Positions 18,510 to 27,880 of a stretch of DNA of 64,000 nucleotides are shown piece after piece (position 1 is the stretch's first letter; the number at the start of each line of letters is the position of its first letter). The notes beneath the pieces were generated by a model. That model did not search any database and was not told the DNA's origin. It was given only the letters and a program-made list of their open reading frames with translations. This DNA is from Thalassomonas actiniarum (GTDB lineage: Bacteria; Pseudomonadota; Gammaproteobacteria; Enterobacterales; Alteromonadaceae). The stretch lies in NCBI RefSeq assembly GCF_000948975.2, contig NZ_CP059735.1, forward strand, positions 1,302,001 to 1,366,000. Reading direction: 5' to 3'. Made by a program: the position numbers and the translations under genes.

Positions 18510-18655
18510 AGGTTTGATGTTTTGTTTTTTGGTATAAAAAACACGGAAATTAATCACTTATTTTTTCGATATTATCACTGAATCTCTATTGGCCGGGATT
18601 ACTGCTTAGCCGTTCACTTTATTCTATTTAATCTATTTTTTTACCGGAAGTTACC

Positions 18656-19741
18656 ATGGCTGAATCTACCCATATAACCCATTTAAATGACGTGCATGTC
18701 AATGCTGAAGAAGTCTTAATCACGCCTGAGGCGTTAAGAGCAGAGTTGCCGCTTGATAATGAAGGGCGCGAGTATGTCATGGCCGCACGAGAAGTTATTT
18801 CTAACATTATTCATAAACGCGATTCCCGCCTGTTGGTGATCAGCGGCCCCTGCTCGGTACATGATGTTGAAGCGGCAAAAGAATATGCCCGTCATTTAAA
18901 AGCCCTGCATGACAAATATCAAGACTCTTTGTATATCGTGATGCGGGTGTATTTTGAAAAACCAAGAACTACGGTTGGCTGGAAGGGGTTGATCAATGAC
19001 CCCCATATGGATGGCTCGTTCGATGTTGAAAGCGGCTTGAGAAAGGCACGTGAATTATTAATCTACCTCACCAAATTAGGACTGCCGCTGGCAACCGAAG
19101 CCTTAGACCCCATCAGTCCCCAGTACCTGGCGGAATTATTCAGCTGGTCGGCGATTGGCGCCCGGACCACGGAATCCCAGACCCACAGGGAAATGGCCAG
19201 TGGTTTGTCTATGCCGATCGGCTTTAAAAACGGTACTAACGGCAGTTTAGACGTCGCGATTAATGCCTTGCAGTCAGCCGCTTCTTCCCACCGCTTTATG
19301 GGGATTAACCGTCAGGGACAGGTCGCCTTGATCAAAACTTCCGGCAACCCGGACGGCCATGTGATTTTACGCGGCGGCAAGCAGCCTAACTATGACTCGG
19401 TTAATGTTGCCGTTTGCGAGCAGGAATTATCCTCTCACGGCCTGGAGCTGGGGATCGTGGTTGACTGCAGCCACGGCAATTCCAATAAAGATTACCGCCG
19501 TCAGCCTTTGGTGGCCGATAATGTTTTCAACCAGATCCTCGAAGGCAATAAATCGATTATCGGCTTGATGCTCGAAAGTAACCTTAAAGCCGGTAACCAA
19601 AGTGCGAACTTGCCCAGGGAGCAGCTGGAATACGGGGTTTCGGTAACCGATGCCTGTATCGATCTTAAAGAAACCGAGAAACTGATGGCGCTGGCCGAGA
19701 CTAAGCTGGCGGATGTACTTAGAACCCGTATTAAAGCTTAA
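18656..19741 (+). CDS. aroF: 3-deoxy-7-phosphoheptulonate (DAHP) synthase, class I
   Basis: This enzyme condenses phosphoenolpyruvate with erythrose 4-phosphate, the first step of the shikimate pathway. The 361-residue protein has LVISGPCSVHD near residue 62, PRTTVGWKGLINDP near 103, IGARTTESQTHREMASGL near 168, and DCSHGNSNKD near 272. Its pairing with tyrA and the two TyrR boxes upstream suggests the tyrosine-regulated isoenzyme (AroF type). The symbol is therefore based on context; isoenzyme specificity cannot be read from sequence alone. Confidence 0.95.
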   Translation: MAESTHITHLNDVHVNAEEVLITPEALRAELPLDNEGREYVMAAREVISNIIHKRDSRLLVISGPCSVHDVEAAKEYARHLKALHDKYQDSLYIVMRVYFEKPRTTVGWKGLINDPHMDGSFDVESGLRKARELLIYLTKLGLPLATEALDPISPQYLAELFSWSAIGARTTESQTHREMASGLSMPIGFKNGTNGSLDVAINALQSAASSHRFMGINRQGQVALIKTSGNPDGHVILRGGKQPNYDSVNVAVCEQELSSHGLELGIVVDCSHGNSNKDYRRQPLVADNVFNQILEGNKSIIGLMLESNLKAGNQSANLPREQLEYGVSVTDACIDLKETEKLMALAETKLADVLRTRIKA

Positions 19742-19782
19742 TATTATTTAATAAGGCTATTAGCAAGGTTATTGCATTAATA

Positions 19783-20916
19783 ATGGAAAATTTTCAAGAA
19801 CAACTGAAGACGTTACGTGACGATATCGATGATATCGACAGCCAGATTGTCGCCCTGCTGGTTAAGCGCCGTGGTATCACCACTAAGGTTGGCCAGCTGA
19901 AAAGTCAGGTGGGCATGCCCATCTATGCCCCGGATCGGGAAGCGAGTTTATTGCAAGAGCGCCGCAGTCAGGCGCAAGATCAGGGGCTGTGCCCGGATCT
20001 GATTGAAGATGTGTTACGCCGCCTGATGCGGGACTCTTATAACAGCCAGGATGCCAGCGGTTATAAGTGCGTGAACCCGGACTGTAAAAAGGTGGTGGTG
20101 ATCGGCGGTAAAGGCCAGCTCGGCAGTATTTTTGTCGATCTCTTCACCCGCTCACAATACCAGGTGACGGTGATGGAGCAGGAAGACTGGGGGCGCAGCG
20201 AAGAAATTTTCGCCGGCGCCGGTGTGGTCCTGGTGGCTGTGCCTATCCGCTTGACTACCACAGTGATCCAGCAGCTGGGGGCCTTGCCCGAGTCCTGTAT
20301 TTTAGCGGATGTGACCAGTGTTAAAGAATCGCCGCTTTATGAAATGCTAAAAGTGCATAGCGGACCTGTGGTCGGGCTACATCCCATGTTCGGCCCGGAT
20401 GTTACTGCCCTGGTAAAGCAAACCATCATCAGTTGTGAAGGGCGGTCCCCGGAGCAATATCAGTGGTTGTTGGATCAGTTTGCCGTCTGGGGGGCGAAAA
20501 TTTACCCGGTATCTGCCAGCGCCCATGATCAGGCGATGTCTATGGTACAGGTGATGCGACACTTTTCCACCATAGCCTACGGTTATCATTTAATGACCGA
20601 AGGCTCGGATATTGCCCAGTTGGTGGAGATGAGCTCACCCATTTACCGCTTGGAGCTGATCATGGTCGGCCGCTTGTTTGCCCAGGATCCTGTGCTTTAC
20701 AGCGACATTATTTTTGCCAACCCGGATAACGTTTCCATGATGAAGCGTTTTGCCTATCGGTTCCTGGAGCTGCTCGAAGACATAGAAATGGGGGATAAAG
20801 ATGCCTTTGTCACTATGTTTAACCAGGTGGCGGATTGGTTTGGCGATTATGCACAAGTCTTTTTACAGGAAAGTAAATCTATGTTATTAAAGGCTAACGA
20901 ATTAAAAAAAGACTAG
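19783..20916 (+). CDS. tyrA: Bifunctional chorismate mutase/prephenate dehydrogenase
   Basis: The T-protein turns chorismate into prephenate and then 4-hydroxyphenylpyruvate in tyrosine synthesis. Residues 1-90 form an AroQ chorismate mutase helix bundle (LRDDIDDIDSQIVALLVKRR). The NAD-binding dehydrogenase starts near 100 with VVVIGGKGQLGSIF and carries GLHPMFGPDV near 204. Length (377) matches the E. coli TyrA. It follows the DAHP synthase gene by 41 bases and shares its TyrR control. Confidence 0.97.
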   Translation: MENFQEQLKTLRDDIDDIDSQIVALLVKRRGITTKVGQLKSQVGMPIYAPDREASLLQERRSQAQDQGLCPDLIEDVLRRLMRDSYNSQDASGYKCVNPDCKKVVVIGGKGQLGSIFVDLFTRSQYQVTVMEQEDWGRSEEIFAGAGVVLVAVPIRLTTTVIQQLGALPESCILADVTSVKESPLYEMLKVHSGPVVGLHPMFGPDVTALVKQTIISCEGRSPEQYQWLLDQFAVWGAKIYPVSASAHDQAMSMVQVMRHFSTIAYGYHLMTEGSDIAQLVEMSSPIYRLELIMVGRLFAQDPVLYSDIIFANPDNVSMMKRFAYRFLELLEDIEMGDKDAFVTMFNQVADWFGDYAQVFLQESKSMLLKANELKKD

Positions 20917-20948
20917 GCAGGCGGCGTTATCAAAACGGATAGCAAGGC

Positions 20949-20979
20949 AAATAGCCCGGTCAAGCACCGGGTTATTTAC
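20949..20979 (+). terminator. Hairpin after tyrA, probable terminator
   Basis: AAATAGCCCGGT and ACCGGGTTATTT form a 12-bp stem with one G-T pair and a five-base loop. The T tract is short, so some read-through into the next gene is likely. Confidence 0.55.
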
Positions 20980-20993
20980 ACAGGAAGTCCGAT

Positions 20994-21464
20994 ATGAAAA
21001 TTTTTCGCACTATTACCTTATCTGCATTATTACTCTTTACCCTGGTGGCTTGTGCCCATGACGGTAAGGTTGCGGTCGGGGCTATCAATACCGATGAGCT
21101 CTTGGCCCAGTATGCCGACTTTAGTCAGGCATATCGGCAAGTCGAATTAAGTGAACAAGAGTTGGCACAGGTAAAACGCTGGCCGGACAAACTTGAGGTA
21201 ACCACCTATTTTGGTACCTGGTGCCATGACAGCCAACGGGAAGTCCCGAAAATGTTGAAAATACTGGCGCTGCGTCCGGAGCTTAGCTCACAGCTGATCG
21301 CTTTAGATATCAATAAGTCGGAGCCAGAAGGCAGGGCCAGCGATGCCGGTATCGCCTTTACCCCGACCTTTGTTATCACCCTTGACGGCCGGGAACTTGG
21401 CCGTATTGTCGAGCGCCCCGAAACCAGTCTGGTGGCAGATATCAGCGCTTTTCTCGCCGGCTAA
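20994..21464 (+). CDS. Thioredoxin-fold lipoprotein with a single active-site cysteine
   Basis: The 156-residue product has a lipoprotein signal (residues 1-20, lipobox LVAC with C20). The remainder is a thioredoxin-fold domain: VTTYFGTWCHDSQREVPKM near residues 68-86 and a cis-Pro segment FTPTFVIT near 121. The second cysteine of the usual CxxC is replaced (WCHDS), so disulfide exchange of the classical type is not expected. It could reduce sulfenic acids or act in binding. It follows tyrA with a hairpin between. Confidence 0.82.
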   Translation: MKIFRTITLSALLLFTLVACAHDGKVAVGAINTDELLAQYADFSQAYRQVELSEQELAQVKRWPDKLEVTTYFGTWCHDSQREVPKMLKILALRPELSSQLIALDINKSEPEGRASDAGIAFTPTFVITLDGRELGRIVERPETSLVADISAFLAG

Positions 21465-21510
21465 CCGAGCTGGCATAAGCGCTGATAAGGCATAAAATTT
21501 ACCGGAGTCA

Positions 21511-21540
21511 AAACCGGGGTTTCGTGCCCGGTTTCTTTCC
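21511..21540 (+). terminator. Rho-independent terminator
   Basis: AAACCGGG (21511-21518) pairs with CCCGGTTT (21527-21534), followed by CTTTCC. It ends the thioredoxin-like lipoprotein transcript. Confidence 0.65.
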
Positions 21541-21934
21541 TGCTCTTATCGGTAAGCTTTTTGATGGAAGCGGAAAGTTCCTGCCGGATAAGAGTTTACC
21601 CTCAAACTTATGCTAATCCCAATTGAGATCATCACACATTGCCCGTTTCTTGCTTTAAGACAAATTAAGCCGGAGCGGACTTTTTGGACTCGGGAAAATC
21701 GCGGAAACCCGATCAAAAACAATTTTTATTGATTAATTGTTAACTTTTGTTGAACTTTATATTTACTTTTTTACAATACGGCTTCCGGCTAAGGTTTGTA
21801 AATCAATTGCTTGTTTAGTTTTATTGTTATTGAACGAACAAAAATTGCTGTACACCTTAGCCAGCTGTATTTAACTCATTTCATTAAATGTTTTAACAGT
21901 CGTAGTGAATTTAGCCAAGCAAAAGGAATTAATT
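21541..21934. other. Gene-free stretch before the exported PEP/pyruvate-binding protein
   Basis: AT-rich from 21720 onwards, as expected of a promoter region; no gene seen. A short TAATCCCAATTG at 21613-21624 resembles one end of the MITE-like repeat but nothing else of it is present. Confidence 0.4.
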
Positions 21935-24529
21935 ATGAGGTCACGACTTCACCTGGCATTACCCTTACTTTGTGCGGGTATCATGTCAGCAGCACAGGGG
22001 AGTAATTTTACTTCCCTTGATAAGCTTTCAAAAAATATCACTTCCCAAAACCAGGATACGATAACCACCACGCTTAATGACAACCAAAGCGAGGCGGATT
22101 ATTTCCAAACCCTGGTGTCGCGCACTGATTTTGAAGCCCTGGCGGCGCGTAGCGATCAGCCCGGGGCACAAAGTATCCGCGAAGTAAAATACCTGATCAT
22201 GGATGTTAATACCGACAATCCTAAGTTGTATTTTTTTAATACCGAGCGCTACCCCTACCATTACGCCTTTGCTTCCGAAGGCTTAGGTTATAGCGGTACG
22301 CTGTCGGAGTTTAACTCAACGACCTATTTCCATGATAACCGGGCGCATCTGGCGGGGTCGATCCTGGCCCATGATCATTACAGCTCTGCGGAAGGGGTGG
22401 ACGGTCTGTATACGGTGCAATTCTGGCCGGTAGATCCGGTAACGCCACAGTTAACGGATAAAGCCTATAAAATGATCGCCGAGCAAATGACTTTTGCACA
22501 GGATCAGATCAGCTACTATCCCGCCAGCGATGTCCAGCTGGATATTTATAATAATAACCTGGCCTTTTTTGAATCGGCCGAGGTGCCAGTGATCAAAAGC
22601 GAACAGCTGTTTGCCAATATTGATTTTTCTATCCTCAACCAGGGCCAGGGTTACGGCCGCTTGCGTGTGATTAATCCCGGGGATCCGGTTCCCTCTGTCA
22701 GTGATGTGGTGATTTATACCTATATCCCCAATGACCTGGCCCATGTTGCCGGGATCATCACCGACTCCCCGCAAACCCCTTTGTCTCATATCAACCTTAA
22801 AGCCAAGCAAAACAATACCCCGAATGCCTATATGCGCGATGCGGTCAATGATCCCCAGGTAGCGCCGCTCATCGGCGAGCTGGTGAAGTATGAAGTGACC
22901 GGGGACGGCATAGTTTTAACCGCCGCGACCCAGGATGAGGTAGACAGCTGGCTGGAATCGGTACGTCCGGATCCGCAAACGCCGCTATCGGATTTGACGG
23001 TAACCGAGCCGGCTTTATTAAGTGATCTCGGCAACGGCGACTGGGTTCGTTTTGGCGCGAAAGCGGCGAATGTCGCCGAGTTGGCCAAAGCACTGAAGGA
23101 CCTGGAAAGTGAATATGGCCATCAAATGGTGCCCCGCGGTTATGCGGTGCCGTTTTCCATGTATAACGACTATATGAGTCTGCCCCGTTGCCAGGAGCTG
23201 GAAGAGGATGATTTCGGTAACCTGGTGCCAGACGGCAAGTACCGCGCCCTGTGTGATGAAGACCGTGCCACTACAGTGAGAAATACCGACAGCACTGCCT
23301 TATCGGTTTCCCTGCTTAACCAGGCAGAGCCAATCACCCTGGCCGCCGGCAGCCAGGATATGGAGCTGGTGCTGGAGAATGCCAACGGCCTGGTATTGTT
23401 TATGCGCGATGTTACCAATGACCGCTGGTTGCTTAATCCCCTGCCGTTCACGGATGCAGTATTAAGTGCTTCCGGCAGCAGCGAATACCGGGAGCTGACG
23501 GTTAATTACCTGCGGGAAAATGATAAGAAAACCGTTACCCTTTCTGGTAATAGCGATTTTGAGCTGGAAGTTTTTGTCCTGGCCTTATGGCAGGTAGAAG
23601 CCAAGCTTGCCATTACGCAAACCCAGGACTTACCGGAAGATTATTTTGTTGAGCGCTCTTATTATCAGCAAATTGAAGATATCATGGCGGATGAAGCTTT
23701 CCAGGCGAGTCCGGATGTACGCGATGCCAAGTTAGATGACTTCCGTAAAGAAGTTAAAAAAGGTGAAGTGACGGCGCAAATGCATGAAAAGCTTGAAGCC
23801 ATGCGTTTATTCTGGGATCCACAGGGAGCCCCGTTCAGCAAAAATATCCGCCTGCGCTCCAGTACCAATAATGAAGATTTGGCCGGCTTTAACGGCGCCG
23901 GTTTGTACGAGTCCAATACCCATAAACCCGATGAAGGGGATATTGCCGATTCGGTGAAAAAAGTCTGGGCCAGTTTATGGACCCACAGGGCTTTTGAAGA
24001 GCGCCGTTTCTACCGTATCGACCACTTTAAAACCTATATGGGGGTGCTGGTACACGAGAGTTACGGCGATGAACAGGCGAACGGCGTCGGCGTGACCAAA
24101 AATATCTATGATGCCAACTGGGAAGGTTATTACGTTAATGTCCAGTATGGTGAGATTTCTGTTACCAATCCTGAGCCTATTATTACCTCCGAAGGGGAAG
24201 TGAGCTCGGTACCGGATGAGTTCTTACTGGCGCACCTGTTAGCCGGCGACGATCCTTATAATCCGGACCACTGGTGGTGGGCGCAGCAATATATCCGCCA
24301 CTCCAATGTCGAAACCGTGTACGACCAGCCGGTGACGACAGAAAATGTACTTACCGCAGAAGAGACGGTGCAATTAAGACGTGCGATGCAGGCGATACAG
24401 GCGCATTTCAAGCCTGTCTATGAAGGGGATCGCAGTTTTGCCATGGATATCGAATTTAAGATCACCGCCACAGATGACGGCTCCCGCGGCCATTTGGAAA
24501 TCAAACAGGCAAGGCCTTGGATTGATTAG
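21935..24529 (+). CDS. Exported PEP/pyruvate-binding (PPDK-N-like) protein
   Basis: This 864-residue protein has a signal peptide (MRSRLHLALPLLCAGIMSA) and a C-terminal region like the nucleotide-binding domain of pyruvate phosphate dikinase and PEP synthase. That region carries RSSTNNEDLAGFNGAGLYES from residue 641 and ends with a DIEFKIT-LEIKQARPWID strand. A segment near 270-300 (DLAHVAGIITDSPQTPLSHI) resembles the swivelling phosphohistidine domain, with a His, placed before rather than after the ATP-grasp part. The start ATG at 21935 follows AAAAGGAA. An ATP-grasp enzyme outside the cytoplasm is odd. Substrate unknown. Confidence 0.75.
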   Translation: MRSRLHLALPLLCAGIMSAAQGSNFTSLDKLSKNITSQNQDTITTTLNDNQSEADYFQTLVSRTDFEALAARSDQPGAQSIREVKYLIMDVNTDNPKLYFFNTERYPYHYAFASEGLGYSGTLSEFNSTTYFHDNRAHLAGSILAHDHYSSAEGVDGLYTVQFWPVDPVTPQLTDKAYKMIAEQMTFAQDQISYYPASDVQLDIYNNNLAFFESAEVPVIKSEQLFANIDFSILNQGQGYGRLRVINPGDPVPSVSDVVIYTYIPNDLAHVAGIITDSPQTPLSHINLKAKQNNTPNAYMRDAVNDPQVAPLIGELVKYEVTGDGIVLTAATQDEVDSWLESVRPDPQTPLSDLTVTEPALLSDLGNGDWVRFGAKAANVAELAKALKDLESEYGHQMVPRGYAVPFSMYNDYMSLPRCQELEEDDFGNLVPDGKYRALCDEDRATTVRNTDSTALSVSLLNQAEPITLAAGSQDMELVLENANGLVLFMRDVTNDRWLLNPLPFTDAVLSASGSSEYRELTVNYLRENDKKTVTLSGNSDFELEVFVLALWQVEAKLAITQTQDLPEDYFVERSYYQQIEDIMADEAFQASPDVRDAKLDDFRKEVKKGEVTAQMHEKLEAMRLFWDPQGAPFSKNIRLRSSTNNEDLAGFNGAGLYESNTHKPDEGDIADSVKKVWASLWTHRAFEERRFYRIDHFKTYMGVLVHESYGDEQANGVGVTKNIYDANWEGYYVNVQYGEISVTNPEPIITSEGEVSSVPDEFLLAHLLAGDDPYNPDHWWWAQQYIRHSNVETVYDQPVTTENVLTAEETVQLRRAMQAIQAHFKPVYEGDRSFAMDIEFKITATDDGSRGHLEIKQARPWID

Positions 24530-24631
24530 TCTTTCTTTAAGGAAGGTATGAAAAGAAAGTGTAATAGTTTGTTGAACTGCTGCTAAGTGGTTTGCAGGCA
24601 AGGGGCTTTCTTGATAACTTTCTGGTTATCG

Positions 24632-24668
24632 AAAAGGGGTTCTGACTCAGTGCAGGACCCCTTTATTT
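24632..24668 (+). terminator. Rho-independent terminator
   Basis: AAAGGGGT (24633-24640) pairs with ACCCCTTT (24657-24664), followed by ATTTAT. It ends the large exported protein gene. Confidence 0.7.
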
Positions 24669-24768
24669 ATGAAGAGCTTTTCAGCGTTGTAAAAAGCAAT
24701 AAAACATTCATTCCCGTCACCGGCGGTGCACGTCCGGGCGGGGAAATAATATCAAAAGGACAATATTG

Positions 24769-25320
24769 ATGAAGACATTCAAGCAAAGCCTGTTAACGGC
24801 TTGTTTATTTCTCGGTGCAGCACAAACGGCCATGGCGACTTGCCTGCCGGAAAAAATTTATCTGACCCGACACGCGGAAAAACTGATCGAGCAAGGCAAC
24901 CGGGATCCCGATTTGTCGGCTAAAGGCCAGGCCCGCGCCAAACGTATTGCCGAGATGTTTGAAAATATTAAGGTGGACCACCTGCTGGCGACGCCTTATA
25001 AGCGTACGCAACAAACCCTGATGCCGTTAGGCAAGGCGAAAAATCTGGAGATCACCGAATATGATCCGCGTAAGGGGCGGGAGTTTGTCGAGCAGCTAAA
25101 AAATGATTATTGCAAACAAACCCTGGTGGTTTCCGGGCACTCCAATACCGTGCCTAATATGTTGCAGGCGCTTGGTATTATGTTTGAAGTCAAAGTCGGC
25201 GGTTATACCTTTAAGCACCAGCCGAGCATTATTTTATCGGAAGAGGAATTTGGCCAGTTGTTTGCCGTGAGCTTTAATCAGGGCAAACCTGTGCTGGAAG
25301 TATTAAGCAGCAATGGTTAG
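24769..25320 (+). CDS. Exported histidine phosphatase (SixA/phosphoglycerate mutase-like)
   Basis: The 183-residue protein has a signal peptide (1-23, ending AMA) and a histidine phosphatase domain. The catalytic motif is YLTRHAEK with H35; the second histidine lies in VVSGHSNTVPNM near residue 124, and the conserved arginine in ATPYKRTQQT near 80. The fold handles phosphomonoesters or phosphohistidine; the periplasmic location argues for a scavenging or lipid/sugar phosphate role. The ATG at 24769 follows AAAAGGA; an upstream TTG would add one residue. Confidence 0.87.
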   Translation: MKTFKQSLLTACLFLGAAQTAMATCLPEKIYLTRHAEKLIEQGNRDPDLSAKGQARAKRIAEMFENIKVDHLLATPYKRTQQTLMPLGKAKNLEITEYDPRKGREFVEQLKNDYCKQTLVVSGHSNTVPNMLQALGIMFEVKVGGYTFKHQPSIILSEEEFGQLFAVSFNQGKPVLEVLSSNG

Positions 25321-25344
25321 TAGCTGTTTTTAAAGGACTAATAG

Positions 25345-25368
25345 AGTAAGGTTATGAATAACCTTACT
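25345..25368 (+). terminator. Hairpin after the histidine phosphatase gene
   Basis: AGTAAGGTTA and TAACCTTACT pair perfectly around a TGAA tetraloop. The downstream tract is only moderately T-rich. Confidence 0.5.
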
Positions 25369-25515
25369 TGTGACTATGTTTGTTTTCAGGTTATATTGGC
25401 AGTTACTGGTTGCCAGTGCTTTCATTAAGTGACTGACAGGCCGTGATACCTTGAGCTGTGGGATAACGGCGAGTCCGGTACCAATAAAAATAATTTTGGC
25501 GAAGGAGTGTATGTT

Positions 25516-26073
25516 ATGGCAAGACAATTACATGGAACCGTGGCTGAATACAGCCATGAAACTGAATGTACCTGGGTGACGGCAACGAATCTCGGTACCT
25601 TATCTTCGGGCTCTTTTGGCTCTTGTGCGGGCTTAGTGTTATGGGAGCCTAAACACTCCACAGGCATGGTAGCGCACTTTTCCGGCTCGATGCGCCCGGC
25701 GCAGGTGCGTGAGGATACCCTTGAAATCATGAGAACCATTTGCCCGATAGGTCCCGGTTATTTTAAAGCCTGGGTTTTTGGCGGGGTATCTCTTCAGCCT
25801 AAAAGTGAACATGGGGCAATGACCATGGCCCATACCAAAAAGATGATAGATGCCATCAAGGGAGCGTTAAATGATAACCCCTGGTTTGATGTTAACGATA
25901 ATTATCCGAAAACAGATAAATTCGAAATGATGATGACGCAGGAAATGCAGCTCCATAAAAAGGTCTATGTCGGCCATTCGGGAGTTGCTCTTGACGTCCA
26001 AACCGGCCAGGTGAGCTGGGAAGATTCTGTTCAGAAAAAACGAAGAGGCAGTCTTGTTTCGATGCGCGGCTAG
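25516..26073 (+). CDS. CheD-like (receptor glutamine deamidase fold) protein
   Basis: The 185-residue protein resembles the CheD deamidase family. FGSC places a cysteine at C37, and VAHF places a histidine at H54, exactly 17 residues later, which is the Cys27-His44 spacing of Thermotoga CheD. AWVFGG near 85-90 matches the CheD K-FGG segment, and a helix follows as in CheD. The rest is divergent and the C-terminus is longer. CheD deamidates or demethylates chemoreceptors; here a PAS chemoreceptor gene converges on it from the other side. GAAGGAG precedes the ATG at 25516. The assignment is by motif spacing only. Confidence 0.6.
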   Translation: MARQLHGTVAEYSHETECTWVTATNLGTLSSGSFGSCAGLVLWEPKHSTGMVAHFSGSMRPAQVREDTLEIMRTICPIGPGYFKAWVFGGVSLQPKSEHGAMTMAHTKKMIDAIKGALNDNPWFDVNDNYPKTDKFEMMMTQEMQLHKKVYVGHSGVALDVQTGQVSWEDSVQKKRRGSLVSMRG

Positions 26074-26103
26074 TTTTCTTTTAGTCTTAATTTGTAGGTA
26101 TAA

Positions 26104-26127
26104 AAGGGGATAAATAGATATCCCCTT
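26104..26127. terminator. Hairpin between the convergent CheD-like and chemoreceptor genes
   Basis: AAGGGGATA (26104-26112) and TATCCCCTT (26119-26127) pair perfectly. It could act for both genes, but T tracts are weak. Confidence 0.5.
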
Positions 26128-26143
26128 CAGGGTTTACTTTCAC

Positions 26144-27664
26144 TTACTTGTTCGGTACAAAGGTATTGGCCAGGTTGGCAATTTCATCCACACTGCTTTG
26201 CAGTGCCGACATCTGCTCTGTGACCACATCCGTCTGGGTCCAGGTTTTATCTGTGGAGGCGTGAATCTGCTCGATATGGGTATTGATTTCAACCGAAACC
26301 TGGGATTGCTGCTCGGCGGCGGTGGCTATCTGGGTCGCCAGCTGGGAAATGTTTTCGACTTTTTCCACCACCAGTTCTATTTTTTGGTTGGACAATTCGG
26401 CGGTTTCCACACAGTGTTCGGCTTCTTCCTTGTTCTTGTTCATCAGTTCTACCCATTGCGCTATGATGTCCAGCATGGCGGTTAACCGCTGGTGTATTTC
26501 TTTGGCGGAGTCCTGGGTACGGGATGACAAACTTCTGACTTCGTCGGCAACCACGGCAAAACCGCGGCCATGTTCGCCGGCACGCGCCGCTTCGATGGCG
26601 GCATTAAGCGCCAGTAAATTGGTTTGATCGGCGATAGACTGGATATCATCCATCAGTGCGCCGACATTATTGGCGGACTCGGTTAAGGTATCGGCAGAGG
26701 CAGAAGCATTCTCGACCTCTTTGGCCAAATGTTTAATTTTATCCGTGGTGTTATTGATGCCGTCCTGAGCTTCCTGGCACTGGTTAAAGGTATTGTCGAG
26801 ATCGGCAGCGGCGGTCACGGTATTGCCGGCAATCTCATTGGTGGAGGCCTGCATCTGGTTCATGGCAACGCCCAGGTGCTGGATTTCCGCCTTTTGCTGT
26901 TCCAGGTTTTCCCGGGTGAGTTCTACCCCGTTGATAACATTACTCATTACCTGTTTGATCGGCTTGGCGGTATCTAGCATACGCTCTAAAATCGCCTTTA
27001 ATTTCGCCTTGATCATCGAGAAGTTAAAATCAAAAACGCTGGCGGTACCCCGGCCGAAATAGATTTTACGCGAGACGGAGTCATACATATTCTGCATTTT
27101 CTGGGCGCGCTGGGCGGTGGGGATAATGTCGTGCCAAAAAATGACAATGGGCGCCATGGCACTGAAAGCGGCGATAAAAGCCGTTAACCAGCCGATTTGG
27201 GTGACGATATAAAGTTGGGCCAGCAGGGTCAGCAGTACTAAAAAGCTGAATTTATGATTTTTCGTCAGCTCGAAGGTTGCCCAAAACTGCTCCTTGTTGA
27301 TGCCTTTATAAATTCTGGCGGTTTTTTTGATCAAGCGCTCGTTGGCCTGGTGGCTGACCGATTGGTAGCCGGTGATTTGGCCCCCTTCGTATTGCGGGGT
27401 AATGAAAGTGTCGAGCCAGAGATCATCACCTTGCTTGCTTTGTACCCTTAACACCCCCCGCCAGGAGAATCCCCGGGCCAGGGTAGATTTTAGATCATCC
27501 AATACCTGTTTCGGCATACGGGGATGGGTCATGCTGTGGCTGTCCATTTCCAGTAATTCATCCTGAGAATAACCACTGAGGCGACAATAATCTTCATTGG
27601 CATACCGGTATTTATTATTGATGTCGGTCACAGATATCAGCTGTTGGTCACTTGTTTTCGGCAT
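26144..27664 (-). CDS. PAS-containing methyl-accepting chemotaxis protein (Aer-like)
   Basis: The 506-residue receptor starts with a PAS domain (about 10-110; [41 protein letters not shown]). Two close hydrophobic segments near 140-185 anchor it in the inner membrane with no periplasmic domain, as in Aer. The C-terminal signalling domain has the conserved hairpin tip [20 protein letters not shown] followed by [16 protein letters not shown] redox or oxygen cue bound by the PAS domain is likely; the cofactor is not evident. Adaptation could involve the neighbouring CheD-like protein. Confidence 0.94.
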   Translation of the reverse strand: MPKTSDQQLISVTDINNKYRYANEDYCRLSGYSQDELLEMDSHSMTHPRMPKQVLDDLKSTLARGFSWRGVLRVQSKQGDDLWLDTFITPQYEGGQITGYQSVSHQANERLIKKTARIYKGINKEQFWATFELTKNHKFSFLVLLTLLAQLYIVTQIGWLTAFIAAFSAMAPIVIFWHDIIPTAQRAQKMQNMYDSVSRKIYFGRGTASVFDFNFSMIKAKLKAILERMLDTAKPIKQVMSNVINGVELTRENLEQQKAEIQHLGVAMNQMQASTNEIAGNTVTAAADLDNTFNQCQEAQDGINNTTDKIKHLAKEVENASASADTLTESANNVGALMDDIQSIADQTNLLALNAAIEAARAGEHGRGFAVVADEVRSLSSRTQDSAKEIHQRLTAMLDIIAQWVELMNKNKEEAEHCVETAELSNQKIELVVEKVENISQLATQIATAAEQQSQVSVEINTHIEQIHASTDKTWTQTDVVTEQMSALQSSVDEIANLANTFVPNK

Positions 27665-27880
27665 AGTTCATTTCATATTGCTGGAGGAAAAAATCTATAA
27701 CATTATATTTTATAGGGTTATGTGATGTCTTGATCTTGTTCTAATAATGGTCAGACAAAATGATAATAAATGAAAACGGGTAGCTGACCAAGACAAAACT
27801 CGCTTAAATTGTCATCAGTTCAAGCCTTTAGTGGTTTTTCCTTTTCGCTTTTTGTTCGGGTTTTCTGCTTTAACCGGTCA

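Noticed and set aside
21613-21624. TAATCCCAATTG as a third MITE-like end
   Set aside because: Only 12 bases match and no other part of the repeat follows.
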